This document shows, piece by piece, positions 1-9,127 of a stretch of 38,082 nt of DNA; positions within the stretch are counted from its first letter, which is position 1, and each line of letters opens with the position of its first letter. Source of the DNA: a virus. The notes beneath the pieces are model-generated. The model did no database searches, was not told where the DNA came from, and saw nothing but the letters and a program-made list of their open reading frames with translations. Made by a program: the position numbers and the translations under genes. The stretch covers positions 1 through 38,082 of IMG/VR virus record IMGVR_UViG_3300013137_002961. One strand, given 5' to 3'.

Positions 1-1266
1 TGTGTCTCCTCCATTACAGCACAAAATAGCAACATTGCGTAACGAAGATGAATCAGCATAATCAGCAGTCTTGTAAACGCCGCCATACATGCGGTAAATA
101 TAAGTCCGATTAACATCTAATGGCCCGGCAAAACAAATAGCCAGGACATTACAATATGAGCCGCCATAAAATCCATTAATCTGAACATCTTGTATCAAAG
201 CAGATGAGACAGGATAAGCCACCGTCCAGGTTATGGCATCCGTTGTATTAACCAAGATGGCAAAGTTGGCCGTCCAGCTTCCCCCCGAAGTTACCGGATA
301 AATATAGCTGCCGTATGCCGAGGTTCCGATTAACCGCCCACCTCTTGGCATGAATATAGTGCTGTCAATACGGTAACTGCCGTTTAACAGGCGAACCGTC
401 TTGAGATCGCTGGCATATACCGCATTGATAGCCGGGGCATTATCGGTGCCTGCACCAGAGTCGGCATTAAAATCCGCCTTGCCCCCAAACCACTCGCAGT
501 AACCCTCAGTCGCAGTTCCAGGCCCAAAGGTGACTTTACCCGTGCCGGTGAGGGAGAAGATTTGATAAGGCCCGGCGACAAGGGGACCATTGATGCTGAG
601 GGTTTTGGTGGTGGCGATTTCAAGCACAGCTCCCGGCACCGCATCCAGTGGCGCGGTAATGGTTAGATCATCGCTCACCGGCCACGTTCCCGGGGTCAGC
701 AGCAGGCGCCGCCCGGCGGCATTGGCCACAGCCACGGCGCTTTGCAGGTGTACCCAGGAAGGGGCGCCATATTCGGAGAGCACCACATCCCCGGAGCCAT
801 ACGTATTGACCCCGTTGCGGGTGGCATAATAGGATACCGCGGCCAGGTTGGCGGTGAGATTGGCCGTGGCAACCACCACCGTGGAGTTGGGGGCGCCGTA
901 GGTGCAGGACACTACCGTGTTGGGTTTAAGCCCATCGGTGCCGCAGTCAGCCACCAGGCGCTTGCCCGGGGTCAGGATGGCGGAGTAATCCCCAGCCAGG
1001 AGAAAGGTGGTGGTGTTGGAATATGTGGGTGCAGGCTCGATCAAGGTTAGAGAATTAACGGTGCCGACCCAGTTGGCGATAACCGCACTGAGTTCGTTTA
1101 CCTGAGTTCCCACCGCATCGAGAAAACTATTGTAGACCGTATGCCACCGCGCGGTGGAAAAGGTCAGTTTGTACTGGTCGTAAACTCCGGCGGAGGCCGC
1201 AAAACTCCCCAGGCCGAGGGCGGCGGTGAGTACCAGGACGATGATGCATTTCAGCAATTTGGACAT
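1..1266 (-). CDS. Tailspike / pectate-lyase-like protein, N-terminal part, cut by window edge
   Basis: An open frame runs from the ATG at 1266 through 422 codons to the left edge with no stop, so the C-terminus lies outside the window. The N-terminus looks like a secretory signal: basic MSKLLK, then a hydrophobic stretch (IIVLVLTAALGLG) and a small-residue site near ASAG. Around residues 250-275 there is an EWFGGKADF...GTDNAPAINA pattern, typical of the start of pectate_lyase_3 beta-helix domains in phage tailspikes; the rest is rich in G, N, T and Y as in beta-helices. It is the last late gene seen, after the tail-tip genes, which fits a receptor-binding or polysaccharide-degrading spike. 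A signal peptide is unusual for a spike assembled in the cytoplasm. Confidence 0.8.
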   Translation of the reverse strand, partial: MSKLLKCIIVLVLTAALGLGSFAASAGVYDQYKLTFSTARWHTVYNSFLDAVGTQVNELSAVIANWVGTVNSLTLIEPAPTYSNTTTFLLAGDYSAILTPGKRLVADCGTDGLKPNTVVSCTYGAPNSTVVVATANLTANLAAVSYYATRNGVNTYGSGDVVLSEYGAPSWVHLQSAVAVANAAGRRLLLTPGTWPVSDDLTITAPLDAVPGAVLEIATTKTLSINGPLVAGPYQIFSLTGTGKVTFGPGTATEGYCEWFGGKADFNADSGAGTDNAPAINAVYASDLKTVRLLNGSYRIDSTIFMPRGGRLIGTSAYGSYIYPVTSGGSWTANFAILVNTTDAITWTVAYPVSSALIQDVQINGFYGGSYCNVLAICFAGPLDVNRTYIYRMYGGVYKTADYADSSSLRNVAILCCNGGDT

Positions 1267-1276
1267 GATTTACTCC

Positions 1277-2167
1277 TCAATGAGACTCAACGATTTCGAT
1301 TTCCAGTGATAAATGTTTGGTTGAGGTGGCGGTTAGTTCCGGGTAATTCAAAAATCTGCCAAAAAGCGTGGTAAACCACCGTTCCGACGGAGTTCCATCG
1401 GGAAGGGCGTCGATGATCCAATCCTGACTCAGCCCCACCTTGTCCCGGAAAAAGCAAAACCGCCAGTATTTATCCTCTATTTTAAAGGTCTTCCACGGCA
1501 GCAGCAGTATCCGCCGGGGCCGCTGCACCTGTGTCCAGGGTTGCCCCCCTTTGGAGTAATCCACCTGGCTGTCATCCACACCGCCATACCGCCAATCATA
1601 GGCAAAAATCTTGGCATATTCGTCGTAGCAGCACAGGAAGACTCGACCGATGGCAAAATAGCCGTCCGGATTGGTCGGGTCCGCGAGTAGCACCCGCCAA
1701 TATCTGGCCAAAATCTGATCGTCGCCCACCGGGGAAAAATAGATGATCCGGATGGGGTTTGGGGTATAATAGGCCCGCTCGGATTCGAGAAACACCCCGC
1801 CTGCCCCATGTTCTCCCGCTCCACCTTCCCCGGCGCCGATAATATCGGTCCAGGCGGGGAAAAGATCATTTCTTAAAAGATTCCCCTCGGCAAAAGCAGG
1901 ATCGTCCGACGCCTGCACCCGCACCTGGCCGTTAAAGGTTAAATTGTGATTTACCAGGGCCAAACAGGTGCAGTACGTCGCTTCACCAAAATCCACCTGC
2001 CACCACTGATCAACCAGATCGGTTGAGCGCCAGGCCCGGGTGCGCAGGGGGTCTTGCAGGTTGATAACGGGCCAGGTATCCGCCTCGCTGGAGCAGCTCA
2101 GCGCCGCACCATCAAACTTGCGGTTATCCCAGATGATCCTGGTCTTGGCAGCCAAGCCTACCTCCAC
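1277..2167 (-). CDS. Tail-tip protein with discoidin-like (F5/8 type C) region
   Basis: This 296-aa protein lies between the large tail-tip gene and the spike. It overlaps the former by 10 nt, which suggests translational coupling. Residues about 35-90 (INLQDPLRTRAWRS, then QWWQVDFG, LALVNHNL and VRVQASDDPAF) resemble the beta-sandwich of F5/8 type C or discoidin carbohydrate-binding modules, which are common on phage tail tips. The remainder is rich in aromatic residues (Y, W, F). I infer a structural tail-tip protein that contacts surface glycans or links the spike to the tip. No catalytic motif is seen. Confidence 0.65.
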   Translation of the reverse strand: MEVGLAAKTRIIWDNRKFDGAALSCSSEADTWPVINLQDPLRTRAWRSTDLVDQWWQVDFGEATYCTCLALVNHNLTFNGQVRVQASDDPAFAEGNLLRNDLFPAWTDIIGAGEGGAGEHGAGGVFLESERAYYTPNPIRIIYFSPVGDDQILARYWRVLLADPTNPDGYFAIGRVFLCCYDEYAKIFAYDWRYGGVDDSQVDYSKGGQPWTQVQRPRRILLLPWKTFKIEDKYWRFCFFRDKVGLSQDWIIDALPDGTPSERWFTTLFGRFLNYPELTATSTKHLSLEIEIVESH

Positions 2168-4872
2168 ACCGTTAACTGTGAACGGTCATACATATCCAGT
2201 TCCAGCCCCTGTAACGCAAAGAGAGCGCCGTCGATTGCCACGATATCCCAGATATTGCGCCGGAAGGGCTGAATTTTGGTCTCCACCTGCTGGATTTCTC
2301 TTCTGGTGTTATAGAGATCAAGGTTTTTCTGCGCCAGAAGCGCCGCCTCGTCCCGATCAATAAGGCAGGTATCCTGGGGCCCTAAATCATGGGCCTCTCT
2401 GGAGTCTTCCAAGTCCAGGTTGTGCCGGGATATCTGCCGCCATTCCTGGCTCAGCCACTGCTGACGCGCCTGGGACACTCCGGAGGCGTTTTTGTTGGTG
2501 CTCCAGTTACGGTCATAGCGCACATAAACCCGCCGGTAAAAGTTATCACTGTTCTTCTCCCCGGTGCGGGATGGAAAATACTCCACGTCGGTGAGTGACA
2601 GGCTGGGAGCTCCGGCGGGGTCGACGATTTCCTTCAGATAAAATTTTCCGTCCAACGTGATGCTGTACACCGCCGGAATGCCAGTGAGCAGCATGTCGAT
2701 GATCTCGCTGATGGCCGTGGGGGAATCCACCAGTAACCCGAGCTTATAGGGTATGGCGGTGTTAAAGGCCTCCATAATTGTGCCGATAAAATCCGCCTCT
2801 GTGTCCCAACCGGCCCAGGCCGCAATAACAGCCCGGATGATATCCGCCGCGGTATCCACCGCCGTGAGATCAACCGGAGTTACCATGCCCTTAACGTCGG
2901 CGGTGACATCGGTGGTGTCTTCCAAACCGGCGCAAAGCACGGTGGATATCAAGCGGAAGCGCCATTGATCGAAAAGCTCGAAATCCTGGCCGCTTTGGGT
3001 GTAAAACTGGACTGCAACCCCGTCCGCCAGGGGAATGGGGATCTCCTTGAACGTGAAGGCCCACAAATCATTGACCACAAAGGCCGGCGTGTAAGAGCTT
3101 CCTAGTGAAGACCCGTCCCCGGTATCATAATCGTCAACCCCGGGAACTCCCGGGGCCGTGAATTGCACCTGATATCCGGTTAAAATCTCTTGAGGTGATG
3201 TTGAGGTTGTTCCACTCCCGGAGTTTGCACCGATCACCCAATCAAACGTGGCGACGCCGCAAGCCCCGCCCAAAGTTATAGTGAGCTCAACATCCAGAGG
3301 ATCGCCGGCCACCACCGATCCGGCGCCGGGGGCCGAACCGACCGGCACCCAGTTCCACGTGGGAGTCGAAATGCCATCTCCGGAAAATACGGCACTCAAG
3401 CCCCGGTTAAGGGGTATGGACAAAGAAGTAGGCGGTATGGTCGGCGGGTCAACGCTCAACACATCAACCGCCAAAGCAGTGCCGCCAGCGTCCCCCGCGT
3501 CGTAATCGTCAACCCCCGGCTCCCCTGGGGCGGTAAACTGCACCGAGTACCCGGAAAACAATTCGATGGGGGAGGTATCGGGGATTTGATTGTCCTCTGT
3601 CCAGGTAATTCCCCCATCATTTGACCACTTGAATCTGACCGCCCCGCCGACGTCGCCGCCCGTGGTTATTTCTACCTGCACCACATCATAGGGATTGAAG
3701 GCCGTGACGCTCATAACCCCGGGGGCCGAGGCGACAGGCGTCCACGAGCCGTCCTCATCCGGCTGCCAGGTCACCCCGCCGTCATCCGACCAGATAATCC
3801 GGGGCGGGATCGCGTCGCCAATATCCCCACCTCGAACCACCTTTACCTGATAGTTCAGCTTGCAATCGCCGCTATAGTCCCCGGAAACCGCCATAACCGC
3901 AGCTCCGGCCGCCGGGCTTTTGGTCACCGTATCCGGGGCCAGGTTCCAGGTAAGAAAGCCGCTCTGCCAGGTCAACCCTTGATCCGTGGAGTATCGGAAT
4001 GTGGCCAGCCCCACCTCCGGGCCGGAGTTGCCTTGACTATTCAGCGCGGTGATGGAATCGATCTGGACCAGCCATTCCTGCTGAACGGCGACGCCGGCAT
4101 AGGTACCGAAGGTCTCCAGGCTGGCGCTGCCCTCGCCGTCCTTATTCGCCGGGGACACGTCCTTCTGTTTGAACGTCCACAATCCTGCCCCCGCCGGAGC
4201 GCCGTTATAATAAATATTGTCCAGGGCGTGGATAACGGCCCCCGCCAGGGCGTAAAGACAGCTCCCGGGAGTGGTTTCCCGGACCAGGATCGGCTTATAG
4301 TTTTTCACCGTTCCCAAAGGCAAGGGAATCAACTGGTTCCAACTGTCCTCATCCACGAAGACGGATTCCCCCAGTTCAAAACTAGGAATCTTCAGGTCTA
4401 ATTCCTGGGCCTTGTCGTACAGCCGGAAGGTGATGGTGCCGTCCCCTACGTCCCAACTCACCCCGCCGATGTGCCCGGAGAACAGGGTGTAGTAATCCGC
4501 CTCGGCGAATTCCTCCCCGCCCACCTTGAGCACCAGGTCCTGGCCGATGAAGGTATACGCCGATGACAACATCTCCCGCCAGGAGATGGAGTTGGCGCCG
4601 TCCGGCTTATATTCCAGGTCCTTGGCCCAGAGGGTCAAATCGCCCCAGGTGGGGACGTGGTTGGGAGTGAGGGTGTCGTTGCTCTGCCGGGTCAGGCGGG
4701 GCATTTCCTTGATGCAGGGCAGATAGAAGCGGCTCAACCGGTCCGCCGGATAATCGGAAAAATACAGGGGGATGATGGCGCCGTCCGCCACCCGCATGAC
4801 GCTGGCCGTAATTAGAAAGATTTGCAGTTGGCCGCTACGGCCGGCCCACTCCTCGAAGGTCAATGCCGGCAT
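2158..4872 (-). CDS. Large tail-tip / baseplate-hub protein with Asp-box repeats
   Basis: This 904-aa protein starts one base from the tape-measure stop. Residues 1-200 (LTFEEWAGRSGQ, WGDLTLWAKDLEY, YTLFSGHIGGVSWD) look like the N-terminal tail-attachment region of siphovirus tip proteins. The middle, about 280-600, holds three Asp-box-like motifs (STDQGLTW, SDDGGVTW, SNDGGITW), each starting a bacterial sialidase-type beta hairpin. It also holds two related blocks (VQFTAPGEPGVDDYDAGD and VQFTAPGVPGVDDYDTGD). The last 200 residues, with VYVRYDRNW and a DxR-rich tail, resemble the C-terminal region of phage tip hubs. Likely role: the central tail-tip hub carrying adhesin-like inserts. The exact homologue in Mu or D3112 was not identified. 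Confidence 0.7.
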   Translation of the reverse strand: MPALTFEEWAGRSGQLQIFLITASVMRVADGAIIPLYFSDYPADRLSRFYLPCIKEMPRLTRQSNDTLTPNHVPTWGDLTLWAKDLEYKPDGANSISWREMLSSAYTFIGQDLVLKVGGEEFAEADYYTLFSGHIGGVSWDVGDGTITFRLYDKAQELDLKIPSFELGESVFVDEDSWNQLIPLPLGTVKNYKPILVRETTPGSCLYALAGAVIHALDNIYYNGAPAGAGLWTFKQKDVSPANKDGEGSASLETFGTYAGVAVQQEWLVQIDSITALNSQGNSGPEVGLATFRYSTDQGLTWQSGFLTWNLAPDTVTKSPAAGAAVMAVSGDYSGDCKLNYQVKVVRGGDIGDAIPPRIIWSDDGGVTWQPDEDGSWTPVASAPGVMSVTAFNPYDVVQVEITTGGDVGGAVRFKWSNDGGITWTEDNQIPDTSPIELFSGYSVQFTAPGEPGVDDYDAGDAGGTALAVDVLSVDPPTIPPTSLSIPLNRGLSAVFSGDGISTPTWNWVPVGSAPGAGSVVAGDPLDVELTITLGGACGVATFDWVIGANSGSGTTSTSPQEILTGYQVQFTAPGVPGVDDYDTGDGSSLGSSYTPAFVVNDLWAFTFKEIPIPLADGVAVQFYTQSGQDFELFDQWRFRLISTVLCAGLEDTTDVTADVKGMVTPVDLTAVDTAADIIRAVIAAWAGWDTEADFIGTIMEAFNTAIPYKLGLLVDSPTAISEIIDMLLTGIPAVYSITLDGKFYLKEIVDPAGAPSLSLTDVEYFPSRTGEKNSDNFYRRVYVRYDRNWSTNKNASGVSQARQQWLSQEWRQISRHNLDLEDSREAHDLGPQDTCLIDRDEAALLAQKNLDLYNTRREIQQVETKIQPFRRNIWDIVAIDGALFALQGLELDMYDRSQLTVWR
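3110..3570 (-). repeat. Duplicated module inside the tail-tip gene
   Basis: Two diverged copies, near 3110-3190 and 3484-3560, encode near-identical blocks ending in PGVDDYDxGD. Each follows a W-containing beta segment. They mark an internal duplication of an Ig-like or Asp-box module. Confidence 0.6.
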
Positions 4873-7800
4873 TTAATGCGTCCTAACCCCTATTTCCCGT
4901 TGCACGTCCTTATCTTTTATCAGGTTGATGATTTCCCGTTTAGTCTGCTTGGAAATCACCTTGCCGTCCTGAGTCACTACCGTTATATGGGTGGTGGTGT
5001 GGTGCTGGATGATCTGCCCGGCCTGGCCGCCGGAGTCGGTATCAAATTTACCAACTACTCCCGACTTGACTCCCTTTTTAACAATATCCCGCCAGCCTTC
5101 CGCGGCCCAAGCCGGCAGAACCGTCTCGTCCTGGTGGAGCAGGCGCAGGCCAGTATTGCCCACTTGATAATCCCCACCAGCCGAACTTTTTATCATTCCG
5201 GCAGCCATAGTCCCCGCAAAAGCGAGAGCCCCCCAGGCAACCGCAACAGGAATATTGATCGGCCACGGGAGAGCTTCCATAACAGAACTGTATCCGGCGG
5301 CCGCCGCTTTAGCAGCATCCACCAGTATTTTGCCTTTAGCCAATTGGGTTATTAGCGAAATGCCTTGAAGTCCATAGCTGACCATTGCTCCATATCTCTG
5401 GGCCTCGCCGGTCACACCCGCAACGGTCATTAGCCCCTGGCCTAACTGCCAAACACTCGTTATGTTTCCCACCATCCCGGTAAAGCTCGATTGATAATCA
5501 GTAAGATAGTCGGTCTTAAAAAGTTCCTGGTTTTGGTCAATTAATTTGTCCTGCATTTTTGAATACGTATTGGCGTCTCTTTTTAGGTCTTTCCAATAAT
5601 GGTCCTGGAGTTTTTGAATACCCCCCAGGTCTCTGCGTTCGCCCTTGTACATCTGATCCATAAGTTTTTCATAAGTCACCAATTGTCTGGTTTGATCCGC
5701 CCATGATTTATCCTGCCCGCCGCCCAGGGTATAGCCGATCTTTTCGGCCTTCTTCTCAAAGGATTGCAGCCCGCCGCCTCCCTCCAGGCCCCGGCCACCC
5801 ACCGTCGTGACGTGCAATGGGTTGGCGGCGCTGCCATCAGGTTTGCCGCTTTTTCCCAGGATGGCCGATGCCGCTTCGGAAAACAGCTTATGAATGCCTT
5901 CCTTACCCAGGTTTAAAACAAAACTCTGGGCCATTGTCTTAACCAGTTCCATAAAATCAATCTTGGTTTTGGACAGCGCTCCCTGAATGCCCTGGGTCCA
6001 GGCGTCGGTGATAAAGGATTCCGCCCCCTCCATAAAATCAGCCCAGTTGTTTTTTTGCTTGTCCGCCTGGACCCGCTTGAAGGCCCAGCTTTGCAGCCCC
6101 TTGGCATTTTCCAGTTCGGCGTTGAACTGCTTTTGGACGTTCACCATTGCCAGGAGGCCCCGGTAAGTGTCTTTCTTTTCCTCATTAATTTCCTTGCCCA
6201 CAAACCACTGCTCCAACTGCGCCTCGCTAATCTGTTTGTCCAATCGCAGGGATTTTGCCTTCCAGGCCACCTGATCTGCCAGCAGCAGGCTGGTTTCCGC
6301 CAGGGAGTCGTAATAGGTCTTGGCCTGCTGGTTCTCCTCCAGGGCCAGTTTGGCGGCCCGTTCCAGGGCGTGCTGGGCCATGACTTCCCGGACCTGGTCC
6401 TCTTCCTTGGCATGGCCCTTGACCGAGGACAACTTCTTGGTGTCCTCCGCCAACTGCGCCTCGGTGGTCTTGTGCATCTCCCCCAGATACCTTTTGTTTA
6501 GGTCGTCGCTAATCTTCTGCTCTTTGGCGGCCTTGAGTTCCGAGACGGCCAGCATGCCCTGCTTCAACTGCTCATCATCCATCGCCAGCTTTCTGACCTT
6601 GGCGTTGAGCTTGTCGGCCCAGGCCTCCACCCCGGCAAAGGCCCCCTCGGTCAGCTTGGCCTTCTCCTCGTTCAACTGCTTGAGCAGGCTTTCCAGGCTC
6701 TCGGTAGTATCCCGGCCCTTGCCGCCGCCGGCGCCGCCGCCACCACCGCCGCCGCCACCGCCGCTGCCAGGTTTTTTAGATTTTGGCGGGTCGGGCCACT
6801 GCGTGGCCCAATCAGGCAATTCCAGCATGCCGAAGTCTGGACTCAAAATCTGGGATTTCCCCAAGGCTTTTAGTCTCGCCTGCTCTTGGGCGGCAGCCAA
6901 ACTGGTGTCTGGAATAGTCAGTTTTCTTTCCGGTGTAGCTCCAGGAGCAGGACCGCCCCCAACAAGCCAAGAAGGAAGGCCAGATAAAACTGCATTGATT
7001 ACGAAGTTAAATGGACGGGAAATAAGGTCTATAACCCCCTGGATCTTGCCTCTAAGAGCATCAACCAGGACGACCGACCCCTCTGTGTCGACTGCTATCT
7101 TCCAAAAAGATGAGTTGCCAAGGAAATCTGAGGTTTTTTGAAGTTCTTTATAAAAGGCGGCATCCGCTTTGTCAGCTAAAGCATAGGCTTCCTGGATCAC
7201 CGTCATCCAGCCCTGTGCTCCCCTGGAAGCGAAGTCCCAAGCCTTGTTGATCCCTGAGGTTGTTATATCGACTAAAGCTCCCGGAGTCCTCCAAAAAGCA
7301 TCATTAATATTTGCAGCGATCTGTTGTCCAAAGGTTTTCTGGGATGGATCTTTCGGCATCTCAATCGACGCAGCCTTATTTATTCTGTCGGCGTAGTCGG
7401 CGGCCTGCTTCATGATCCAGGCGATTGTGGCCCAGCCCTTAGCAATCCCCACCATAAGGTCGTCTTTATGAGTTGTCAGATATTCATTGATATCCGAAAC
7501 AAGGTTCACGATATCCTGGTAAGCGCCCATCAAGCCGCCGCGCCCCACCTGGGTCAACAAAGTACCGAGGGTTGAATACTGGCTTTCCAGGGTCTCTTGA
7601 ATCTTTCCGTTGGCAAACTGCAGGCCCTTGAATTGCGAAGCAAGCCAGGTCACCACGTCGCCGATTTCCCGGTGCTTTTGCAACTCTTGTTCAAGGTTGG
7701 GTATGCGGTCTTTCAGCAGCATGCCCACCTGGTCCGTGGCCCGAGCTTGGCCAGTAATCATGGAGCGCAGTTCTTGGGCGATCTGCAGGCTTGCAACCTG

Positions 7801-8328
7801 TCCCTGGGTGGACAGCTTTACCCGGTCCACAATGATGCCCAGGGCGTCAATCTCTTCATGTTTCAGGACAATCCCCTTTTGAGCCAAAATATTCCAGGCC
7901 TGGGTCATATCCTTGCCGCTGGCAAAGTACCGCGCCGCTGCCAACTCCAATTCGTTATACATCCCCTGGGAGTAAGCCAACGCCTGATTGAAATTTTCCT
8001 GACCCTTGCTCTGATCCTCAGCCATGTCGGTCAGAGTGGCCGCCACCCCGATGGTGGTGAGCTTATAGTCGTCCACCGCCTGAATGCCGGCCTTGAAACT
8101 ATCAACTACCAGGTTTCCCAGCTTATAGGCCGCGGAGATGACCAGGGCGTAAACGCCGATCTGTTTCATCAGGGAAGCGGCAAAGTCATCGGCTGCCGCC
8201 TTGCTGTCGGCGCTGCCCCTGGTAGATGCCTGGGTAAGCTCCTCCGTGGCCACCTTGGCATTCCGGATCTTCACCGTGCCCTGGTCGTCAACGTACAGCT
8301 CTATGGTCACCCGATCATTAGTAGCCAT
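4873..8328 (-). CDS. Tail tape measure protein
   Basis: This 1151-aa protein is the largest in the window and directly follows the tail chaperone pair, the usual place for a tape measure. It opens with VTIELYVDDQGTVKIRNAK, a common tape-measure start. It then has long helical, coiled-coil-rich stretches, hydrophobic segments (for example IGVYALVISAAYKLGNLVV near residue 60 and VAVAWGALAFAGTMAAGMI near residue 1040), and a glycine hinge (a run of about 10 Gly near residue 525). The C-terminus carries GGDYQVGNTGLRLLHQDETV, typical of phage tail length proteins. Its length would correspond to a tail of roughly 170 nm on the usual 1.5 Å per residue rule. Base composition dips around 7000-7350, perhaps a swapped segment. 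Confidence 0.9.
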   Translation of the reverse strand: MATNDRVTIELYVDDQGTVKIRNAKVATEELTQASTRGSADSKAAADDFAASLMKQIGVYALVISAAYKLGNLVVDSFKAGIQAVDDYKLTTIGVAATLTDMAEDQSKGQENFNQALAYSQGMYNELELAAARYFASGKDMTQAWNILAQKGIVLKHEEIDALGIIVDRVKLSTQGQVASLQIAQELRSMITGQARATDQVGMLLKDRIPNLEQELQKHREIGDVVTWLASQFKGLQFANGKIQETLESQYSTLGTLLTQVGRGGLMGAYQDIVNLVSDINEYLTTHKDDLMVGIAKGWATIAWIMKQAADYADRINKAASIEMPKDPSQKTFGQQIAANINDAFWRTPGALVDITTSGINKAWDFASRGAQGWMTVIQEAYALADKADAAFYKELQKTSDFLGNSSFWKIAVDTEGSVVLVDALRGKIQGVIDLISRPFNFVINAVLSGLPSWLVGGGPAPGATPERKLTIPDTSLAAAQEQARLKALGKSQILSPDFGMLELPDWATQWPDPPKSKKPGSGGGGGGGGGGAGGGKGRDTTESLESLLKQLNEEKAKLTEGAFAGVEAWADKLNAKVRKLAMDDEQLKQGMLAVSELKAAKEQKISDDLNKRYLGEMHKTTEAQLAEDTKKLSSVKGHAKEEDQVREVMAQHALERAAKLALEENQQAKTYYDSLAETSLLLADQVAWKAKSLRLDKQISEAQLEQWFVGKEINEEKKDTYRGLLAMVNVQKQFNAELENAKGLQSWAFKRVQADKQKNNWADFMEGAESFITDAWTQGIQGALSKTKIDFMELVKTMAQSFVLNLGKEGIHKLFSEAASAILGKSGKPDGSAANPLHVTTVGGRGLEGGGGLQSFEKKAEKIGYTLGGGQDKSWADQTRQLVTYEKLMDQMYKGERRDLGGIQKLQDHYWKDLKRDANTYSKMQDKLIDQNQELFKTDYLTDYQSSFTGMVGNITSVWQLGQGLMTVAGVTGEAQRYGAMVSYGLQGISLITQLAKGKILVDAAKAAAAGYSSVMEALPWPINIPVAVAWGALAFAGTMAAGMIKSSAGGDYQVGNTGLRLLHQDETVLPAWAAEGWRDIVKKGVKSGVVGKFDTDSGGQAGQIIQHHTTTHITVVTQDGKVISKQTKREIINLIKDKDVQREIGVRTH

Positions 8329-8340
8329 ATTCCCCAGTGG

Positions 8341-8360
8341 CGCAGGCGTCCCCGCCTGCG
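8341..8360. repeat. Short dispersed palindrome (CAGGCG type), intergenic copy
   Basis: CGCAGGCG-TCCC-CGCCTGCG, an 8-bp stem with a 4-nt loop, lies between the tape measure start and the chaperone extension stop and is followed by GGTCCTTATGCTT. It belongs to the same family as copies at 10543, 16455, 18102, 29325 and 30134. Confidence 0.8.
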
Positions 8361-8364
8361 GTCC

Positions 8365-8697
8365 TTATGCTTCACTGTCTTCCATCAAATCCTTCAAGTT
8401 CTCCCCGGTGCGCCACCGGGCCAGAATCATCAGCTTGCTAATGAGGTCCTCATTCCAGGGGACGTCCAGGGCGTCGGCCACCTGGCGCAGATTGGCCAGG
8501 TTGACGCCCCCCATGCCGTCGGTGAGGGCCAGGTCGCAGGCCTCCACCACCCGCCAGGCCGAAAGGTTCCCCGGCAGCAGTTGGGGTGGGTCGCAGACGC
8601 CGCAGGGCGGGGGGCCGGTGTTAAGGAACTCATGATCCTCCCGGCACTGCCGGCAGCCCCCCGGCTTTTCCCGCAGCCGCCATGCGACCCTCAGGAG
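8365..8697 (-). CDS. Tail assembly chaperone, frameshifted T-like extension
   Basis: This frame has no good start of its own. It is entered by a -1 slip at the heptamer at 8697-8703 and runs 110 codons (LLRVAWRLREK...) to the TAA at 8365, giving a G-T fusion of about 253 aa. The extension carries CRQC, then CGVC about a dozen residues later: two CxxC pairs that could bind zinc. It ends in an acidic tail, just before the tape measure gene. In lambda, the frameshifted gpGT binds the tape measure and recruits tail tube subunits; position and architecture here match that family role. An ATG at 8550 could also start a 61-aa fragment, but the frameshift explanation accounts for the whole frame. Confidence 0.8.
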   Translation of the reverse strand, partial: LLRVAWRLREKPGGCRQCREDHEFLNTGPPPCGVCDPPQLLPGNLSAWRVVEACDLALTDGMGGVNLANLRQVADALDVPWNEDLISKLMILARWRTGENLKDLMEDSEA

Positions 8698-9125
8698 TTT
8701 TTTCGCTCCGTCTCCAACTGCTCATCCTGAAACCGTTCCAGGTCGGTGACCACCTGGCGCACCACCGTGTCAAACCCGTAGGCCTCCCGCAGCAGCTCGA
8801 TTTTGTACTCATCGGTGCAGGGGATAACCTCCGGGTATTCCGAGGTCTCGATGGGGATCAGGCGGGCGTAGGTCTCCCGCTTGATGCCGGCGGAGTCGCC
8901 CTCCCGCCAGTCCAGAATCACCCCGGCGTATTCCCGGAGGAGCTTTTCCGGATTGATCTTATCCAGGTTCTGGCCCGCCTGGCGGTCCCAGGTGGTCTCG
9001 GTGGCCCGCTCCAGCATCCGGGTCAACTCCCCCCGGGGCAGGTAACGCACCTGCATCTCAATACACAGACCGGTCACCGGGGCAAACCAGACAGTCTTTT
9101 CCACCCGCTTGCGCTGGCCTTTCAC
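8691..9125 (-). CDS. Tail assembly chaperone (G-like)
   Basis: This 144-aa soluble protein lies between tail tube and tape measure, where long-tailed phages place their chaperones. The start is GTG at 9125, two bases after the tail tube stop; no ATG nearby fits better. Charged and helical (YLPRGELTRMLERA, INPEKLLREYAGVILDW), it has no motif beyond size and place. The last codons, CGA AAA AAC TCC TGA, contain the slippery heptamer, so a minority of ribosomes should add the T-like extension. Function is inferred mainly from gene order plus the frameshift signal. Confidence 0.8.
   Translation of the reverse strand: MKGQRKRVEKTVWFAPVTGLCIEMQVRYLPRGELTRMLERATETTWDRQAGQNLDKINPEKLLREYAGVILDWREGDSAGIKRETYARLIPIETSEYPEVIPCTDEYKIELLREAYGFDTVVRQVVTDLERFQDEQLETERKNS
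8697..8703 (-). promoter_or_regulatory. -1 programmed ribosomal frameshift site (A AAA AAC)
   Basis: On the coding strand the heptamer A AAA AAC is in the correct phase (cgA AAA AAC tcc tga) two codons before the zero-frame stop. The -1 frame stays open for 110 codons. GC-rich self-complementary sequence follows (GCCGGGGGGCTGCCGGC within about 45 nt), which could stimulate slippage. Confidence 0.85.
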
Positions 9126-9127
9126 CG

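Noticed and set aside
6320-7141. 273-codon plus-strand frame with a proline run
   Set aside because: It lies opposite the tape measure gene; the Pro run is the complement of its poly-Gly linker.
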